A stretch of 64,000 nucleotides of DNA from Pseudoxanthomonas sp. Root65 (GCF_001427635.1 NZ_LMHA01000001.1:1897133-1961132), one strand, 5' to 3'. Shown: positions 26,315-35,486, counted from the stretch's first letter. The notes: generated by a model not told the origin, from the letters alone. Numbers and translations are program-made.

Positions 26315-28162
26315 TCACGCCTCGACGTCCTCCACATCCACCCCGATGAACCCCCCCGACTGCCGGCGCCATAGGGCGGCGTACAGGCCGTCCTGCTGCA
26401 GCAGCTGCTCGTGACTGCCGCTTTCGATCACGCGGCCGCCATCCATCACGATCAACCGGTCGAGCACGGCGATGGTGGACAGGCGGTGGGCGATGGCGAT
26501 GACGGTCTTGCCTTCCATCAGCGCATACAACTGCTCCTGGATGGCGGCTTCGACTTCCGAATCCAGCGCCGAGGTCGCCTCGTCCAGTACCAGGATCGGC
26601 GCATCCTTCAACAGCACGCGGGCGATCGCCACGCGTTGGCGCTGCCCGCCGGACAGCTTCACGCCGCGCTCGCCCACCTGGGTGTCGTAGCCGCTGCGGC
26701 CCTTGGCATCGGTCAGCCCGCGGATGAACTCGTCCGCATGCGCGCGCTCGGATGCCTGCAGCAGCTCTTCCTCGGTGGCGTCCGGACGGCCGTAGCGGAT
26801 GTTGTCGCGGATCGAACGGTGCAGCAGCGAGGTGTCCTGGGTGACCATGCCGATGTTCCGGCGCAGCGATTCCTGGGTGACGTGCGCCACGTCCTGGCCG
26901 TCGATCAGGATGCGCCCGCCTTCCACGTCGTAGAAGCGCAGCAGCAGGTTCACCAGCGTGGACTTGCCGGCGCCGGAGCGGCCGACGATGCCGAGCTTCT
27001 CGCCCGGCTTGATGACCAGCGACAGGTCGTCGATCACCTTGGCCTCGCGGCCATAGTGGAACTTCACGTGGTCGAAGCGGATCTCGCCTTGGGCGACCTC
27101 CAGGTCCTTAGCCCCCTTCGCATCGGCGATCGCCAGCGGCTGGGCCAGCGTGCCCATGCCGTCCTCGACCGTGCCGATGTTCTCGAACAGGCCCGCCACT
27201 TCCCACAGGATCCAGTCCGACATCGAGCGGATGCGCATCACCAGCGCGATGGCGACGGCGATCGCGCCCATCGAGATCGACGACTGCAGCCATGCCCAGA
27301 TCGCCACGCCGGCCACGCTGGCCAGCAGGAACGCGTTTAGGGTGTGCAGGCTGACGGTCAGCTGGGTGACCAGCCGCATCTGCGCGTGCACGGTGACCAT
27401 GAATTCGTCCATGGCGCCACGCGCATAGTCCTGCTCGCGCATGGTATGGGCGAACAGCTTGATGGTCTGGATGTTGGTGTAGCTGTCGACGATGCGCCCG
27501 GTCATCTGCGCACGCGCATCCGACTGCGCCATCGAGACCTTCTGCAGGCGCGGCACGAAGTGGAACACCAGCAGCAGGTAGCTGACCAGCCAGACGACCA
27601 GCGGCAGCACCAGCCACACGTCGGCCTGCGCCACCAGCACCACGGTGCCGACGAAGTAGACGACGACGTAGACGAACACGTCCATCAGCTTCATCACCGT
27701 CTCGCGGATCGACAACGCGGTCTGCATGACCTTCTGCGAGATGCGGCCGGCGAACTCGTCCTGGAAGAAGCCCACGCTCTGCCGCAGCAGGTAACGGTGC
27801 GACAGCCAGCGGGCGATCATCGGGTAGTTGCCGAAGATGGTCTGGTGGATGACCAGCGACTGCACCAGCACCAGCAGCGGGTAGGCCACCAGCACCAGCA
27901 CACCCATCCACAGCAGCTTCTCCCCGTGCACCTGCAGGAAGCTCTCGCGCCCGGTGCTGCCCATCCAGTCGACCAGCTGGCCCATGTAGTCGAAGAAGGT
28001 GATCTCCAGCGCGGAGATCACGCCGGTCAGCACCGACATGGCGATCAGCCACGGCAGCAGCGGCCGCGAATAGTGCAGCAGGAACGGCAGCAGCTTGCGG
28101 GGCGGCGTGCTGGGCTCGCCTTTCGGGTACGGATTGATGCGGGTTTCGAAGAATCGGAACAT
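26315..28162 (-). CDS. ABC exporter, fused permease and ATPase (ABCB/MsbA-like)
   Basis: A 615-residue half-transporter. The N-terminal ~340 residues carry six transmembrane helices; the ATPase follows with Walker A GRSGAGKST (near residue 397), signature LSGGQRQR (near 500), Walker B ILVLDEATSALD and H-loop IAHRLST. It should work as a homodimer exporting lipids, drugs or peptides. The family is close to the multidrug ABC proteins that begin RFFETRINPYP in this group. Monocistronic, starting at ATG 28162. Confidence 0.93.
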   Translation of the reverse strand: MFRFFETRINPYPKGEPSTPPRKLLPFLLHYSRPLLPWLIAMSVLTGVISALEITFFDYMGQLVDWMGSTGRESFLQVHGEKLLWMGVLVLVAYPLLVLVQSLVIHQTIFGNYPMIARWLSHRYLLRQSVGFFQDEFAGRISQKVMQTALSIRETVMKLMDVFVYVVVYFVGTVVLVAQADVWLVLPLVVWLVSYLLLVFHFVPRLQKVSMAQSDARAQMTGRIVDSYTNIQTIKLFAHTMREQDYARGAMDEFMVTVHAQMRLVTQLTVSLHTLNAFLLASVAGVAIWAWLQSSISMGAIAVAIALVMRIRSMSDWILWEVAGLFENIGTVEDGMGTLAQPLAIADAKGAKDLEVAQGEIRFDHVKFHYGREAKVIDDLSLVIKPGEKLGIVGRSGAGKSTLVNLLLRFYDVEGGRILIDGQDVAHVTQESLRRNIGMVTQDTSLLHRSIRDNIRYGRPDATEEELLQASERAHADEFIRGLTDAKGRSGYDTQVGERGVKLSGGQRQRVAIARVLLKDAPILVLDEATSALDSEVEAAIQEQLYALMEGKTVIAIAHRLSTIAVLDRLIVMDGGRVIESGSHEQLLQQDGLYAALWRRQSGGFIGVDVEDVEA

Positions 28163-28215
28163 CGGGTCGGTCCATCGTGGGCGCGCATCGGCGCGCCGGG
28201 GGAAAACGTACCGGC

Positions 28216-28788
28216 TCAGCCGGCGGGATAGGGCCAGGCCGCGCGCGCCTGGCGGAGCGCGTGGCCGTACCAGGCGAGCTGGTCCAGCATGCGGTGCGCG
28301 GCGCGTGCGCTGGCATCGCCTTCACGCGGCCTGCCGGCGACGTCGAACCGGTCCCATGCCTGCGTGAAGTACACGCCATCGCGTACAGGTACCGCATGCA
28401 GCCCGGAGAACACCTGCCGCAACTGTTCCGCCGCGCGAACGCCGCCGCTGTGGCCCCCATAGGCGACGAACGCGACCGGTTTGGCCTGCCAGTGGGCCTG
28501 GACCGAATCGATCACGAATTTGAGCGCCGCCGGATAGCCGTGATTGTACTCCGGCACCACCACCACGAAGGCGTCGGCGCGCCAGACGCGTTGTTGCAGA
28601 TTCACCAGGTCAGCGCTCGGTGCGCCGCCATGGCGGGACGGCAGGTCGAGCAGGGCGGGATCGACCGCATCGACGACGAAGTCGCGGCGCAGCTCGAGCT
28701 GCGTGCGCAGCCAATCGGCGACGGTGTCGCAGAAGCGGCCTTCGCGGGTGCTGCCGTACAGCAGCGCCAGGTGCAGGGGAGCGGGCAT
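28216..28788 (-). CDS. NADPH-dependent FMN reductase
   Basis: A 190-residue flavodoxin-like reductase: LHLALLYGSTREGRFCDTVA (FMN phosphate loop), VVPEYNHGYPAALKFVIDSV and PVAFVAYGGHSGGVRAAEQL are the family motifs. It transfers electrons from NAD(P)H to FMN or quinone-like acceptors. ATG 28788 is the start of the fold. Its promoter carries a perfect SoxR box, and soxR is divergent, so it is predicted to be induced by redox-cycling compounds. Confidence 0.92.
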   Translation of the reverse strand: MPAPLHLALLYGSTREGRFCDTVADWLRTQLELRRDFVVDAVDPALLDLPSRHGGAPSADLVNLQQRVWRADAFVVVVPEYNHGYPAALKFVIDSVQAHWQAKPVAFVAYGGHSGGVRAAEQLRQVFSGLHAVPVRDGVYFTQAWDRFDVAGRPREGDASARAAHRMLDQLAWYGHALRQARAAWPYPAG

Positions 28789-28817
28789 GGGCCGGTCTTG
28801 CGGGGAAACGGGAGGGC

Positions 28818-28848
28818 AGGGTAGAACCTCAAGCATTCTTGAGGTCAA
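28818..28848 (-). promoter_or_regulatory. SoxR box within the FMN reductase promoter
   Basis: CCTCAAGCATTCTTGAGG (28827-28844) is a perfect SoxR operator. On the minus strand it lies between a -35 TTGACC (28848-28843) and a -10 TACCCT (28823-28818) with a 19-base spacer, the overlong spacing typical of promoters switched on by MerR-family activators. It also sits 10 bases before the soxR start, which would allow autorepression. Confidence 0.88.
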
Positions 28849-28854
28849 CCCGCC

Positions 28855-29319
28855 ATGCCAGGAAAACAGCATCCTCCCATCGAAACAGAGCTCACCGTCG
28901 GCCAGGTGGCCGCACGCGCGGGCGTCGCCATCTCCACGCTGCACTTCTACGAGGCCAGGGGGCTGATCCACAGTTGGCGCAACGCCGGCAACCAGCGCCG
29001 CTATGCGCGCGACGTGCTGCGCCGTGTCGCCGTCATCAAGGTGGCGCAGCGCACCGGCATTCCGCTGGCGGAAATCCAGTCCGCGCTGTCGTCGCTGCCG
29101 GAGAACCGCACGCCCACTGCCGCCGACTGGAAGAAGCTCTCGGCGCGCTGGCACGCCGCGCTCGATGCGCGCATCGCCAGCCTTATCCGCCTGCGCGACC
29201 AGCTCGACGGCTGCATCGGCTGCGGTTGCCTGTCATTGAAAGCCTGCCCGCTGCGCAATCCCTGGGACGCACTGGGCGAGGAGGGGCCGGGCGCGCGCCT
29301 GCTCGATGGGGAGCGCTGA
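28855..29319 (+). CDS. soxR: Redox-sensing MerR-family activator SoxR
   Basis: A 154-residue regulator: MerR helix-turn-helix [21 protein letters not shown], a dimerisation helix, and the [2Fe-2S] cluster ligands Cys120, Cys123, Cys125 and Cys131 in [12 protein letters not shown]. The spacing matches E. coli SoxR exactly. Oxidation of the cluster activates target promoters. There is no soxS; in non-enteric bacteria SoxR acts directly on a few genes, here the divergent reductase. The ATG at 28855 follows the operator closely, so the transcript leader must be very short or begin upstream of the box. Confidence 0.96.
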   Translation: MPGKQHPPIETELTVGQVAARAGVAISTLHFYEARGLIHSWRNAGNQRRYARDVLRRVAVIKVAQRTGIPLAEIQSALSSLPENRTPTAADWKKLSARWHAALDARIASLIRLRDQLDGCIGCGCLSLKACPLRNPWDALGEEGPGARLLDGER

Positions 29320-29394
29320 GGCGGTCGCCGCCATCGGGCGGCAAGGCTAGAATCGGGTCATCGCGCCCGATGGCGCTTGCAGGGAAGCACACGC

Positions 29395-29625
29395 ATGGGC
29401 GGCATCAGCCTCTGGCACTGGATCATCCTGTTCCTGTTCTTCGTCCTGCCGGTCCTCGCCATCGGCGGGCTGGCGTGGTTCCTGATTCGCCGTTCGCGCG
29501 CAGCCGCGACACCGGCGCCCACCGTGGAAGCCCGCCTGCAGCGCCTGGACACGCTGCTGGCCCAGGGCAGCATCACCACCGCCGAGCATGCGCGCCAGCG
29601 CGCCGAGATCCTGCGCAGCCTCTGA
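29395..29625 (+). CDS. Small SHOCT-domain membrane protein
   Basis: A 76-residue protein: one N-terminal transmembrane helix (WHWIILFLFFVLPVLAIGGL), a basic linker and a C-terminal SHOCT-type helix pair (RLQRLDTLLAQGSITTAEHA, ending RAEIL). SHOCT motifs mediate oligomerisation in many small bacterial proteins. AGGGAAG precedes the ATG at 29395. Role unknown. Confidence 0.82.
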   Translation: MGGISLWHWIILFLFFVLPVLAIGGLAWFLIRRSRAAATPAPTVEARLQRLDTLLAQGSITTAEHARQRAEILRSL

Positions 29626-29668
29626 TCCCCGTGTTCCCTCATTTCCGTTCGCCCTCAAGGAGCATCAC

Positions 29669-30172
29669 ATGAAGAAGTGGATGGTGTGCCTGCTGCTCGT
29701 CCTCGCGTCGCCGGTCTTCCATGCGGCCGCCGCACCTGCCAGCGAAGCTTCGATCCGCGAACTGCTGGAGGTGACCCGCGCGCGCGCCATGCTCGAGCAG
29801 GTCTACGGGCAGATGGAATCGATGTATGCCGGTTCGATGCGGCAGGCCTTCGGTGATGAGATGACGCCGGGGCAGGAAGCCCGCATGCAGCGCTTCAGCA
29901 CCCGCATGACCGCCCTGATGAAGCAGGAGATGGGCTGGGACGTGATGGCGCCGATGTATGTCGACATCTACGGCAAGTCGTTCAGCGAGGACGAGATCCA
30001 GGGCATGCTCGCCTTCTACCGCACGCCGGCCGGCCAGGCCGTCGTCGACAAGATGCCGCTGGTGATGCAGAACACCATGCAGGCGGTGCAGGCGCGGATG
30101 GGCGCGATGATGCCCGCCATGCAGAAGATGATCGCCGAGGAAATGGAGCAGGCACCGGCTGCGGCCGAGTGA
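29669..30172 (+). CDS. DUF2059 family secreted protein
   Basis: A 167-residue exported protein: signal peptide 1-21 (FHAAAAP), then helical DUF2059 sequence with EDEIQGMLAFYRTPAGQAVVDKMP, the hallmark region, and a Met-rich C-terminus (MGAMMPAMQKMIAEEME). Periplasmic; function unknown. AAGGAG is six bases before the ATG. The next gene starts 10 bp later, so they form an operon. Confidence 0.88.
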   Translation: MKKWMVCLLLVLASPVFHAAAAPASEASIRELLEVTRARAMLEQVYGQMESMYAGSMRQAFGDEMTPGQEARMQRFSTRMTALMKQEMGWDVMAPMYVDIYGKSFSEDEIQGMLAFYRTPAGQAVVDKMPLVMQNTMQAVQARMGAMMPAMQKMIAEEMEQAPAAAE

Positions 30173-30182
30173 GCGCGCGCAC

Positions 30183-30776
30183 GTGCCCGACCTCGCGCTG
30201 TTCGACTTCGACGGCACGCTGACTACGCACGAGACCTTCCCGGACTTCATGCGCTACGCGGTGCCGCGCTGGCGCCTGCTGGTGGGCGGTGCGTTGCTGG
30301 CGCCGGTGGTGTTCGGCTACCGGCGCGGCTGGGTGGCGGGCAATCCGACACGGGCCAGCATCGTGCAGGTGGGATTGCGCGGCGTGCAGGCCACGCGTCT
30401 GCGGGCGCAGGGCGACGCCTTCGCGCGCGAGGTGCTGCCGGGCCTGCTGCGGCCCGAGGCGATGGAGAAGCTGGCATGGCATCGCGAACGCGGCGACCGC
30501 ATCGTCGTGGTGTCCGGCGGGCTGGATGTCTACCTGGCGCCGTGGTGCGCCGCGCAGGGCCTGGAACTCGCGTGTTCGGTACTGGCCGAGCGCGGCGGAC
30601 GCATTACCGGCTATGCCGGTGCGCAATGCGTGGGCGAGGAGAAGGTGCGCCGCATCCGCGCGTTGTGCGATCCGCAGGCCTATGTCGCCATCCATGCCTA
30701 CGGCGACACCCACGAAGACATGGCCATGCTGGCGATGGCGCAGTACCGGACGTATCGCGGGCGAGCCATGGCCTGA
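30183..30776 (+). CDS. HAD-IB family phosphatase
   Basis: A 197-residue haloacid-dehalogenase hydrolase of the phosphoserine-phosphatase-like IB class. Motif I is LFDFDGTLT (nucleophile and acid Asp), motif II VVVSGGLDVY and motif III HAYGDTHEDMAML. Starts with GTG at 30183, 10 bp after the DUF2059 gene. Related proteins hydrolyse phosphoserine or lysophosphatidate-type substrates; substrate here is unknown. Confidence 0.9.
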   Translation: MPDLALFDFDGTLTTHETFPDFMRYAVPRWRLLVGGALLAPVVFGYRRGWVAGNPTRASIVQVGLRGVQATRLRAQGDAFAREVLPGLLRPEAMEKLAWHRERGDRIVVVSGGLDVYLAPWCAAQGLELACSVLAERGGRITGYAGAQCVGEEKVRRIRALCDPQAYVAIHAYGDTHEDMAMLAMAQYRTYRGRAMA

Positions 30777-30790
30777 GGCGGCAGGATCAC

Positions 30791-30915
30791 TGTGGGAGCG
30801 ACGTAAGTCGCGATGAACCACCGCTGCAGCGTCAACGTGCGGGCACGCCGGAACACGACGTTGCAGGCATGGACGGTGCGTGGAGAAAAGGCTTCGCGAC
30901 TTACGTCGCTCCCAC
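30791..30915. repeat. Convergent pair of REP-like repeats, copy 1
   Basis: An arm containing GGGAGCGACGTAAGTCGC (30791-30813) and its exact reverse complement (30894-30915) enclose 80 bases. Each arm itself contains a partly palindromic core (CGACGTAAGTCG). The same pair occurs at 33265-33352 and 44394-44560. It lies between convergent genes and could form a large hairpin. Confidence 0.85.
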
Positions 30916-30936
30916 GCCGGTCTCTACCGTGGTGTT

Positions 30937-31977
30937 TCACTCCAGCGCAATCTCCCGACGCTCCGCGCTGCTCTGCAGACCGAGCTCGATCAGCTGCATC
31001 ACGTCGAGCGCCTGCTGCGGCGTGACGGGCGGCGCGGTGCCGTGCAGGATCGCGTCGCGGAGGCCGGCGTAGTAGCGGCGGTAGTCGCCGGCTTCGGCGC
31101 TGGCGATCTTGGTGACGAGGCGGCCATCGCGGTCCAGCACCATTTCGCCCGCGCGCGGATCGACGCCCCAGCCGGGCGCGCCCGGTACGACGCCGGCACG
31201 CAGCTGGTCTTCCTGCGCATCCAGTCCGTGCTTGAGGTAACTGCCCCGGGTGCCATGCACGGCGAAGCGCAGGCCGTTGCCCGCGACCAGCGTGGACGCA
31301 TGCAGGACGGCGCGGTGGTGCGGGTAGCGCAGGGTCACGTCGACGTAGTCCGCCGCCCGCGCACTGTCGCGCATTCGCGCGATGTCGGCGTTGATTGCCA
31401 GGGGAGCGCCGAAAAGCTGCAGCGCCTGGTCCAGCAGGTGCGGGCCGAGGTCGTACCACAGTCCGCCACCGGGCTCGTCGCGCTCGCGCCAGCGGTCCTG
31501 CACGATCGGACGGAATCGATCGAAGTGCGAATGGAATTCCGCGACGCGGCCCAGCGCGCCTTCTTCTATCAACCGGCGGACGGTGAGGAAGTCCGCATCC
31601 CAGCGCCGGTTCTGGAACACGCTGACCACGCGTCCGGCCCGTGACGCGGTGGCCACCACCTCGCGCGATTCGCTCAGTGTCAGCGTGAATGGCTTGTCCA
31701 CCACCACATGCTTGCCCTGGCCCAGCGCGGCGATCGCCAGCGGCGCATGCGTGTCGTTCGGTGATGCGATGACGACCATATCCACGGCCGGATCGGCGAA
31801 CGCCGCGTGTGCGTCAGGCACGACCGTCACTGTCGGCCAGTCGGCCCGCACCTTGCCGGCATCGCGTGATACCACGGTGTGCAGCGTCAATCCCGGCGTG
31901 GCCTGGATCAACGGTGCGTGGAAGACCTTGCCGACGAAGCCGTAGCCGACGAGAGCGACCTTGAGCGGATTATCCAT
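30937..31977 (-). CDS. Gfo/Idh/MocA family oxidoreductase
   Basis: A 346-residue NAD(P)-dependent dehydrogenase. The Rossmann start KVALVGYGFVGKVFHAPLI, the HVVVDKPFTLTLSE motif (EKP-like, catalytic Lys) and GGGLWYDLGPHLLDQAL (the conserved His region) place it with the YdgJ/YhhX-like branch. Likely acts on a sugar or inositol derivative. Start ATG 31977; the in-frame extension to 32085 lacks family similarity. Single gene. Confidence 0.92.
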   Translation of the reverse strand: MDNPLKVALVGYGFVGKVFHAPLIQATPGLTLHTVVSRDAGKVRADWPTVTVVPDAHAAFADPAVDMVVIASPNDTHAPLAIAALGQGKHVVVDKPFTLTLSESREVVATASRAGRVVSVFQNRRWDADFLTVRRLIEEGALGRVAEFHSHFDRFRPIVQDRWRERDEPGGGLWYDLGPHLLDQALQLFGAPLAINADIARMRDSARAADYVDVTLRYPHHRAVLHASTLVAGNGLRFAVHGTRGSYLKHGLDAQEDQLRAGVVPGAPGWGVDPRAGEMVLDRDGRLVTKIASAEAGDYRRYYAGLRDAILHGTAPPVTPQQALDVMQLIELGLQSSAERREIALE

Positions 31978-32157
31978 GCGCGAGATGTCCGAGGGCAGGC
32001 GTCCATGGTAAGGGAAGCGCCGCGTTGACTCCCTGTGCACATGCATGAATGTCCCGCGACGCCGGGCTGAACGGCGCGGTTTCACTGGCGTGTGTTTTCA
32101 CGCGTGTTGTACGAAGCGACGCAGACACTCGGCCAACACCACATCAGGAGAACGATC

Positions 32158-32511
32158 ATGACCCATGTACGTACCCGCTCGCTGCTCGCCGCCGCCCTGT
32201 CGACCGCGTTGCTGTTCTCCGCCTCGCACGTGATGGCCGCCAACCCGCCGAACGAGCCGGAAGAGAATGCGCAGAACGATTCCAACCAGCCGGTGACCGA
32301 CACCTGGATCACCACCAAGGTCAAGGCCGATCTGCTGGCCACCGAGAACGTCTCCGGCCTGGACATCAAGGTGGAGACCGTCGATGGCGTGGTGACCCTG
32401 TCGGGCGCCGTGGACAACAAAGCGCAGAAGGACAAGGCCGTGATGGTCGCCAAGCAGATCAAGGGCGTGAAGAGCGTCGAGGCCGCTGGCCTGACCCTCA
32501 CCACCAAGTAA
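32158..32511 (+). CDS. BON-domain periplasmic protein (OsmY-like)
   Basis: A 117-residue exported protein: signal peptide 1-27 (HVMAAN), an acidic Asn/Glu-rich linker, then one BON domain (TWITTKVKADLLATENVSGL, VTLSGAVDNKAQKDKAVMVA, IKGVKSVEA). BON domains bind phospholipid surfaces; OsmY-type proteins respond to osmotic or envelope stress. Only one domain is present, against two in OsmY. AGGAG lies seven bases before the ATG. A terminator follows. Confidence 0.9.
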   Translation: MTHVRTRSLLAAALSTALLFSASHVMAANPPNEPEENAQNDSNQPVTDTWITTKVKADLLATENVSGLDIKVETVDGVVTLSGAVDNKAQKDKAVMVAKQIKGVKSVEAAGLTLTTK

Positions 32512-32536
32512 GCCTCAGCCGGAAGTGTGGCACGGA

Positions 32537-32577
32537 GCGGGTGCATCCCAGCGAAGGATGCATCCGCTTCTTTTTCA
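32537..32577 (+). terminator. Rho-independent terminator after the BON gene
   Basis: A 12-bp stem (GCGGGTGCATCC/GGATGCATCCGC, one G-T pair) with loop CAGCGAA, followed by TTCTTTTTC. Confidence 0.85.
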
Positions 32578-32622
32578 TTGACGTAGGCGTGCGGCATGCC
32601 GCCACCGTAACCGAGTGAACCC

Positions 32623-33177
32623 ATGACACGTCCCTCCCTTGCGATCCGCCTGACGCTCGCCGCCGCGCTGGGTGCCAGCGCGCTCGTGGCCCATGCGGCC
32701 GATCCGGTCACGTCCGTGCCCGACCTGGAGCTTTCGCGCTATGCCGGTCAATGGCATGAGATCGCGCACCTGCCGATGTTCTTCCAGCGCCAGTGCGTGG
32801 GCGACATCACCGCGCGCTACAGCCTCGATGGTCCCGGCGGCGCCATCGGTGTGCTCAATGCCTGCCGCACCAAGGACGGTAGCCTGGACCAGTCGGAAGG
32901 GGTCGCCCGACCGGTCGAAGGCCATCCCGGCCGACTGGAAGTGCGCTTCGCTCCCGACTGGTTGTCGTGGGCGCCGATGGTGTGGGCCGACTACTGGGTA
33001 ATCGCGCTGGATCCCGATTACCAGTGGGCGATGGTGGGCGAGCCCGGTCGCGACTACCTGTGGATCCTGTCGCGCGAACCGACGATGGACCGTGCCCTGT
33101 TCGAGCAGTTGAAGGCGAAGGCCGAGGCCATGGGCTACGACTTGGAGCCGCTGGTGATGGCGGCGCCGCTGCGGTAG
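32623..33177 (+). CDS. Lipocalin family protein (Blc-like, secreted)
   Basis: A 184-residue lipocalin: signal peptide 1-25 (VAHAAD), the lipocalin signature YAGQWHEIAHLPMFFQRQCV, DYWVIALDPDYQWAMVG and LWILSREP. The fold binds small lipophilic ligands; bacterial Blc binds lysophospholipids at the outer membrane. There is no lipobox, so unlike E. coli Blc it should be periplasmic rather than lipid-anchored. Start at ATG 32623. It follows the BON gene after a terminator. Confidence 0.92.
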   Translation: MTRPSLAIRLTLAAALGASALVAHAADPVTSVPDLELSRYAGQWHEIAHLPMFFQRQCVGDITARYSLDGPGGAIGVLNACRTKDGSLDQSEGVARPVEGHPGRLEVRFAPDWLSWAPMVWADYWVIALDPDYQWAMVGEPGRDYLWILSREPTMDRALFEQLKAKAEAMGYDLEPLVMAAPLR

Positions 33178-33264
33178 CGCTCAACACTGACAGGCCGAAG
33201 AGAAGGGGAAGGAAGAGCTGCGCTAACCAACAGGTGCTGGAACAACACGTGTTGGAATAGCAGG

Positions 33265-33352
33265 TGTGGGAGCGACGTGAGTCGCGATCGACTGCCCAGC
33301 CATGCTGCGGGGACACCGATCTAACTTGATCGCGACTTACGTCGCTCCCACA
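33265..33352. repeat. Convergent pair of REP-like repeats, copy 2
   Basis: Left arm 33265-33287 (with GTGAGTCGC, one change from the other copies) and right arm 33330-33352, 42 bases apart, between convergent genes. A separate perfect palindrome CAACACGTGTTG lies at 33243-33254. Confidence 0.85.
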
Positions 33353-33407
33353 TTGAAAACTCCATATTCCACGTCCGACATTCCGCACCCCATCCCACAG
33401 GCACGGC

Positions 33408-33995
33408 TTACAGCCGGTGCGTATAGCGGAACTGCAGGAAATTCTCGCCAGGATTCGGCCGCTTGATGCGGGCGTTGGAGAAGTGCTGGAAGCGCAGCGA
33501 CCATTCGTGCTGGTCGTCGTTGCCGAAGCGCTTGCCCAGCGCGATGTGGTCGCCGAAGTTGAAGGTGGTGCTGAACTCTTTCTTCCGCGTGTCGTACTTG
33601 GGGAAGATCACGTTGACGCCGATCCCGCCCTCGACGAACCAGCCCTCGCTCCAGCCGTTGGGACGCCAGCGCAGCGCGGGCGTCACGCCCAGCTGGGTGC
33701 TGTTTTCGCTGTCGCTGTGCCAGCGGCCGACTTCGCCCTGCCACTGGCCGCTGACGTGGCCGTAGCGGTACTGCTTCTCCCAGCGCCAGTCGCGGCTGGC
33801 ACCGACGGTCAGCGACTGCGCGTCTTCGGCCACGCCGCCCTGCACGTACCACGCGGTGCGCGGTTCGGCGGCGACGGCGGGTGTGCAGGCGATGGCCAGC
33901 AGCGCACCCAGCAGCCATCGGGGCGCCGCGCGGGAAAACAGGAAAAGAGAGGAGGCGTGGGTCGGAAGAGGATGTCCAGCAGGCACGGATGACAC
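33408..33995 (-). CDS. PagL-like lipid A 3-O-deacylase (acyloxyacyl hydrolase)
   Basis: A 195-residue outer-membrane beta-barrel enzyme: an export signal (about 25-43, ending AVAAE) then alternating strand pattern. The catalytic signature FQHFSNARI supplies His171 and Ser173, and PNPGENFLQF supplies Glu184, consistent with the His-Ser-Glu triad of PagL. It would remove the 3-O acyl chain of lipid A, altering recognition and antibiotic resistance. The start is a GTG at 33995; the signal begins well inside, so the N-terminus could be shorter. Lies immediately downstream of the efflux operon. Confidence 0.88.
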   Translation of the reverse strand: MSSVPAGHPLPTHASSLFLFSRAAPRWLLGALLAIACTPAVAAEPRTAWYVQGGVAEDAQSLTVGASRDWRWEKQYRYGHVSGQWQGEVGRWHSDSENSTQLGVTPALRWRPNGWSEGWFVEGGIGVNVIFPKYDTRKKEFSTTFNFGDHIALGKRFGNDDQHEWSLRFQHFSNARIKRPNPGENFLQFRYTHRL

Positions 33996-34070
33996 TCGAT
34001 CAGGGGATGGGCTGCGCCCGTGGGCGCAGCATGCAAGGGGTTATCGGCAAGACGACGTGATGATGCAGGC

Positions 34071-35486
34071 TCAGGGCAGCGCCGCCAGGGCGGGCGCCAC
34101 GTCCTGTTCGCCCCAGCCTCCCAGCGATTTGTAGATCGCCACGACACCGACATTGACACCGGCCTCGGCCTGCGCGAGCGCATCGTCCGCCGCCAGCTGC
34201 GTGCGTTGCGCGTCGAGCAGGGTGAGGAAGTCCGAAGAGCCGGCACGATACCGGACTTCGGCCAGCTCTGCCGCGCGGCGCGCGGCAACGGATTGTTCCA
34301 GCCGGAGTTTCAGCTGGGCCTGCTGCTTGGCATAGGACAGCAGTGCGTTTTCCGTTTCCTCCAGCGCGCCGAGCACGGCCTGCTCGTATTGCGCGGCCAC
34401 GCCGTCGGCCTGCGCTTCGCTTGCACGCAGGCGCGCACGCACGCTGCCCATGTCGAACGCGGCCCAGCTGATCGAGGGCGTGACCTGCCAGGCGCGGTTG
34501 TCGCCGTTGACCAGATTGCCCCAGCCGCCGGACAGGAAGCCGATGAAGCCGCGCAGACTCACGCGCGGGAACAGGTCCGCGGTCGCCACGCCGACGCGCG
34601 CAGTGGCCGCGGCCAGGCGACGCTCGGCCGCGCGCACGTCCGGGCGCTGGCGCAGCAGTTCGGTGGTGTCGCCGATCGGCAGGGCCTTGGCGAAGGCCGG
34701 GGCCTCGCGCGGGGCGAGCAGGGTGTCCAGCTCGCCGGGCCGCTGGCCGACCAGCACGGCCAAGCGATGGCGCGACTGGCCTTCGACCGCCTCCAGCAGC
34801 GGCACCTCGGCTTCCACCGCGCGTACACGGGCCAGGCTGCTCTGCACGTCCAGCTGGCTGCCGGCGCCCAGGTCGAAGCGCGACTCGGTCAGGCGCTGCG
34901 TTTCGCCCAGCGTCTGCAGGATGCGACGCGCCACGTCCAGCCGCTTCTGCGTACCGCGCAACTCGAAATAGTTGCGCGCCACTTCCGCGGCCACCGTCAC
35001 CTGCATGGCCTGCAGATCGTTGCGCTGCGCCTGCAGGTCGGCGTGTGCGGCTTCGGCATTGCGCCGCACGCGGCCGAACAGGTCCAGCTCCCAAGCGGCG
35101 TCGAAGCCGGCGGAATAGCTGTCCGTCTCCACGCGGCCCTGGCCTTCGACCGGCTGCTTGGTGCGCGTGCCTTCCACGCCCATCGTGACGTGCGGCGCCA
35201 GGTCCAGCCGGCGTTCGGAGAACACCGCGCGGGCCTCGTTGACGCGCGACACCGCGATGCGCACGTCGTGGTTGGCGAGCAGAGCTTCGCGCACCAGCTG
35301 GTCGAGCACCGGATCGTCGAACTGGCTCCACCACGTGGCGACCGGATGGTCGGCCACGTAGTCGACGGCACTGGCCTGCTGCAGCGTGACCGGCGCGGTC
35401 TGCGGCGTCGCGTAGTCGGGTCCCACGGTCACGCAGCCGGCAAGCAGCGCGGTCGCCACGCCGATGACGAGCGAACGGATCACCAT
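34071..35486 (-). CDS. smeX: RND efflux outer membrane factor (SmeX-like)
   Basis: A 471-residue NodT-family outer-membrane channel lipoprotein: lipobox LLAGC near residue 18, followed by [13 protein letters not shown] and the two repeated coiled-coil/barrel units ([62 protein letters not shown]). It is the TolC-like exit duct of the tripartite pump whose other parts are at 36261-40796. Its start overlaps the preceding dehydrogenase gene by 7 bp, so translation is coupled. The name is by gene order with the S. maltophilia smeU1VWU2X operon. Confidence 0.9.
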   Translation of the reverse strand: MVIRSLVIGVATALLAGCVTVGPDYATPQTAPVTLQQASAVDYVADHPVATWWSQFDDPVLDQLVREALLANHDVRIAVSRVNEARAVFSERRLDLAPHVTMGVEGTRTKQPVEGQGRVETDSYSAGFDAAWELDLFGRVRRNAEAAHADLQAQRNDLQAMQVTVAAEVARNYFELRGTQKRLDVARRILQTLGETQRLTESRFDLGAGSQLDVQSSLARVRAVEAEVPLLEAVEGQSRHRLAVLVGQRPGELDTLLAPREAPAFAKALPIGDTTELLRQRPDVRAAERRLAAATARVGVATADLFPRVSLRGFIGFLSGGWGNLVNGDNRAWQVTPSISWAAFDMGSVRARLRASEAQADGVAAQYEQAVLGALEETENALLSYAKQQAQLKLRLEQSVAARRAAELAEVRYRAGSSDFLTLLDAQRTQLAADDALAQAEAGVNVGVVAIYKSLGGWGEQDVAPALAALP

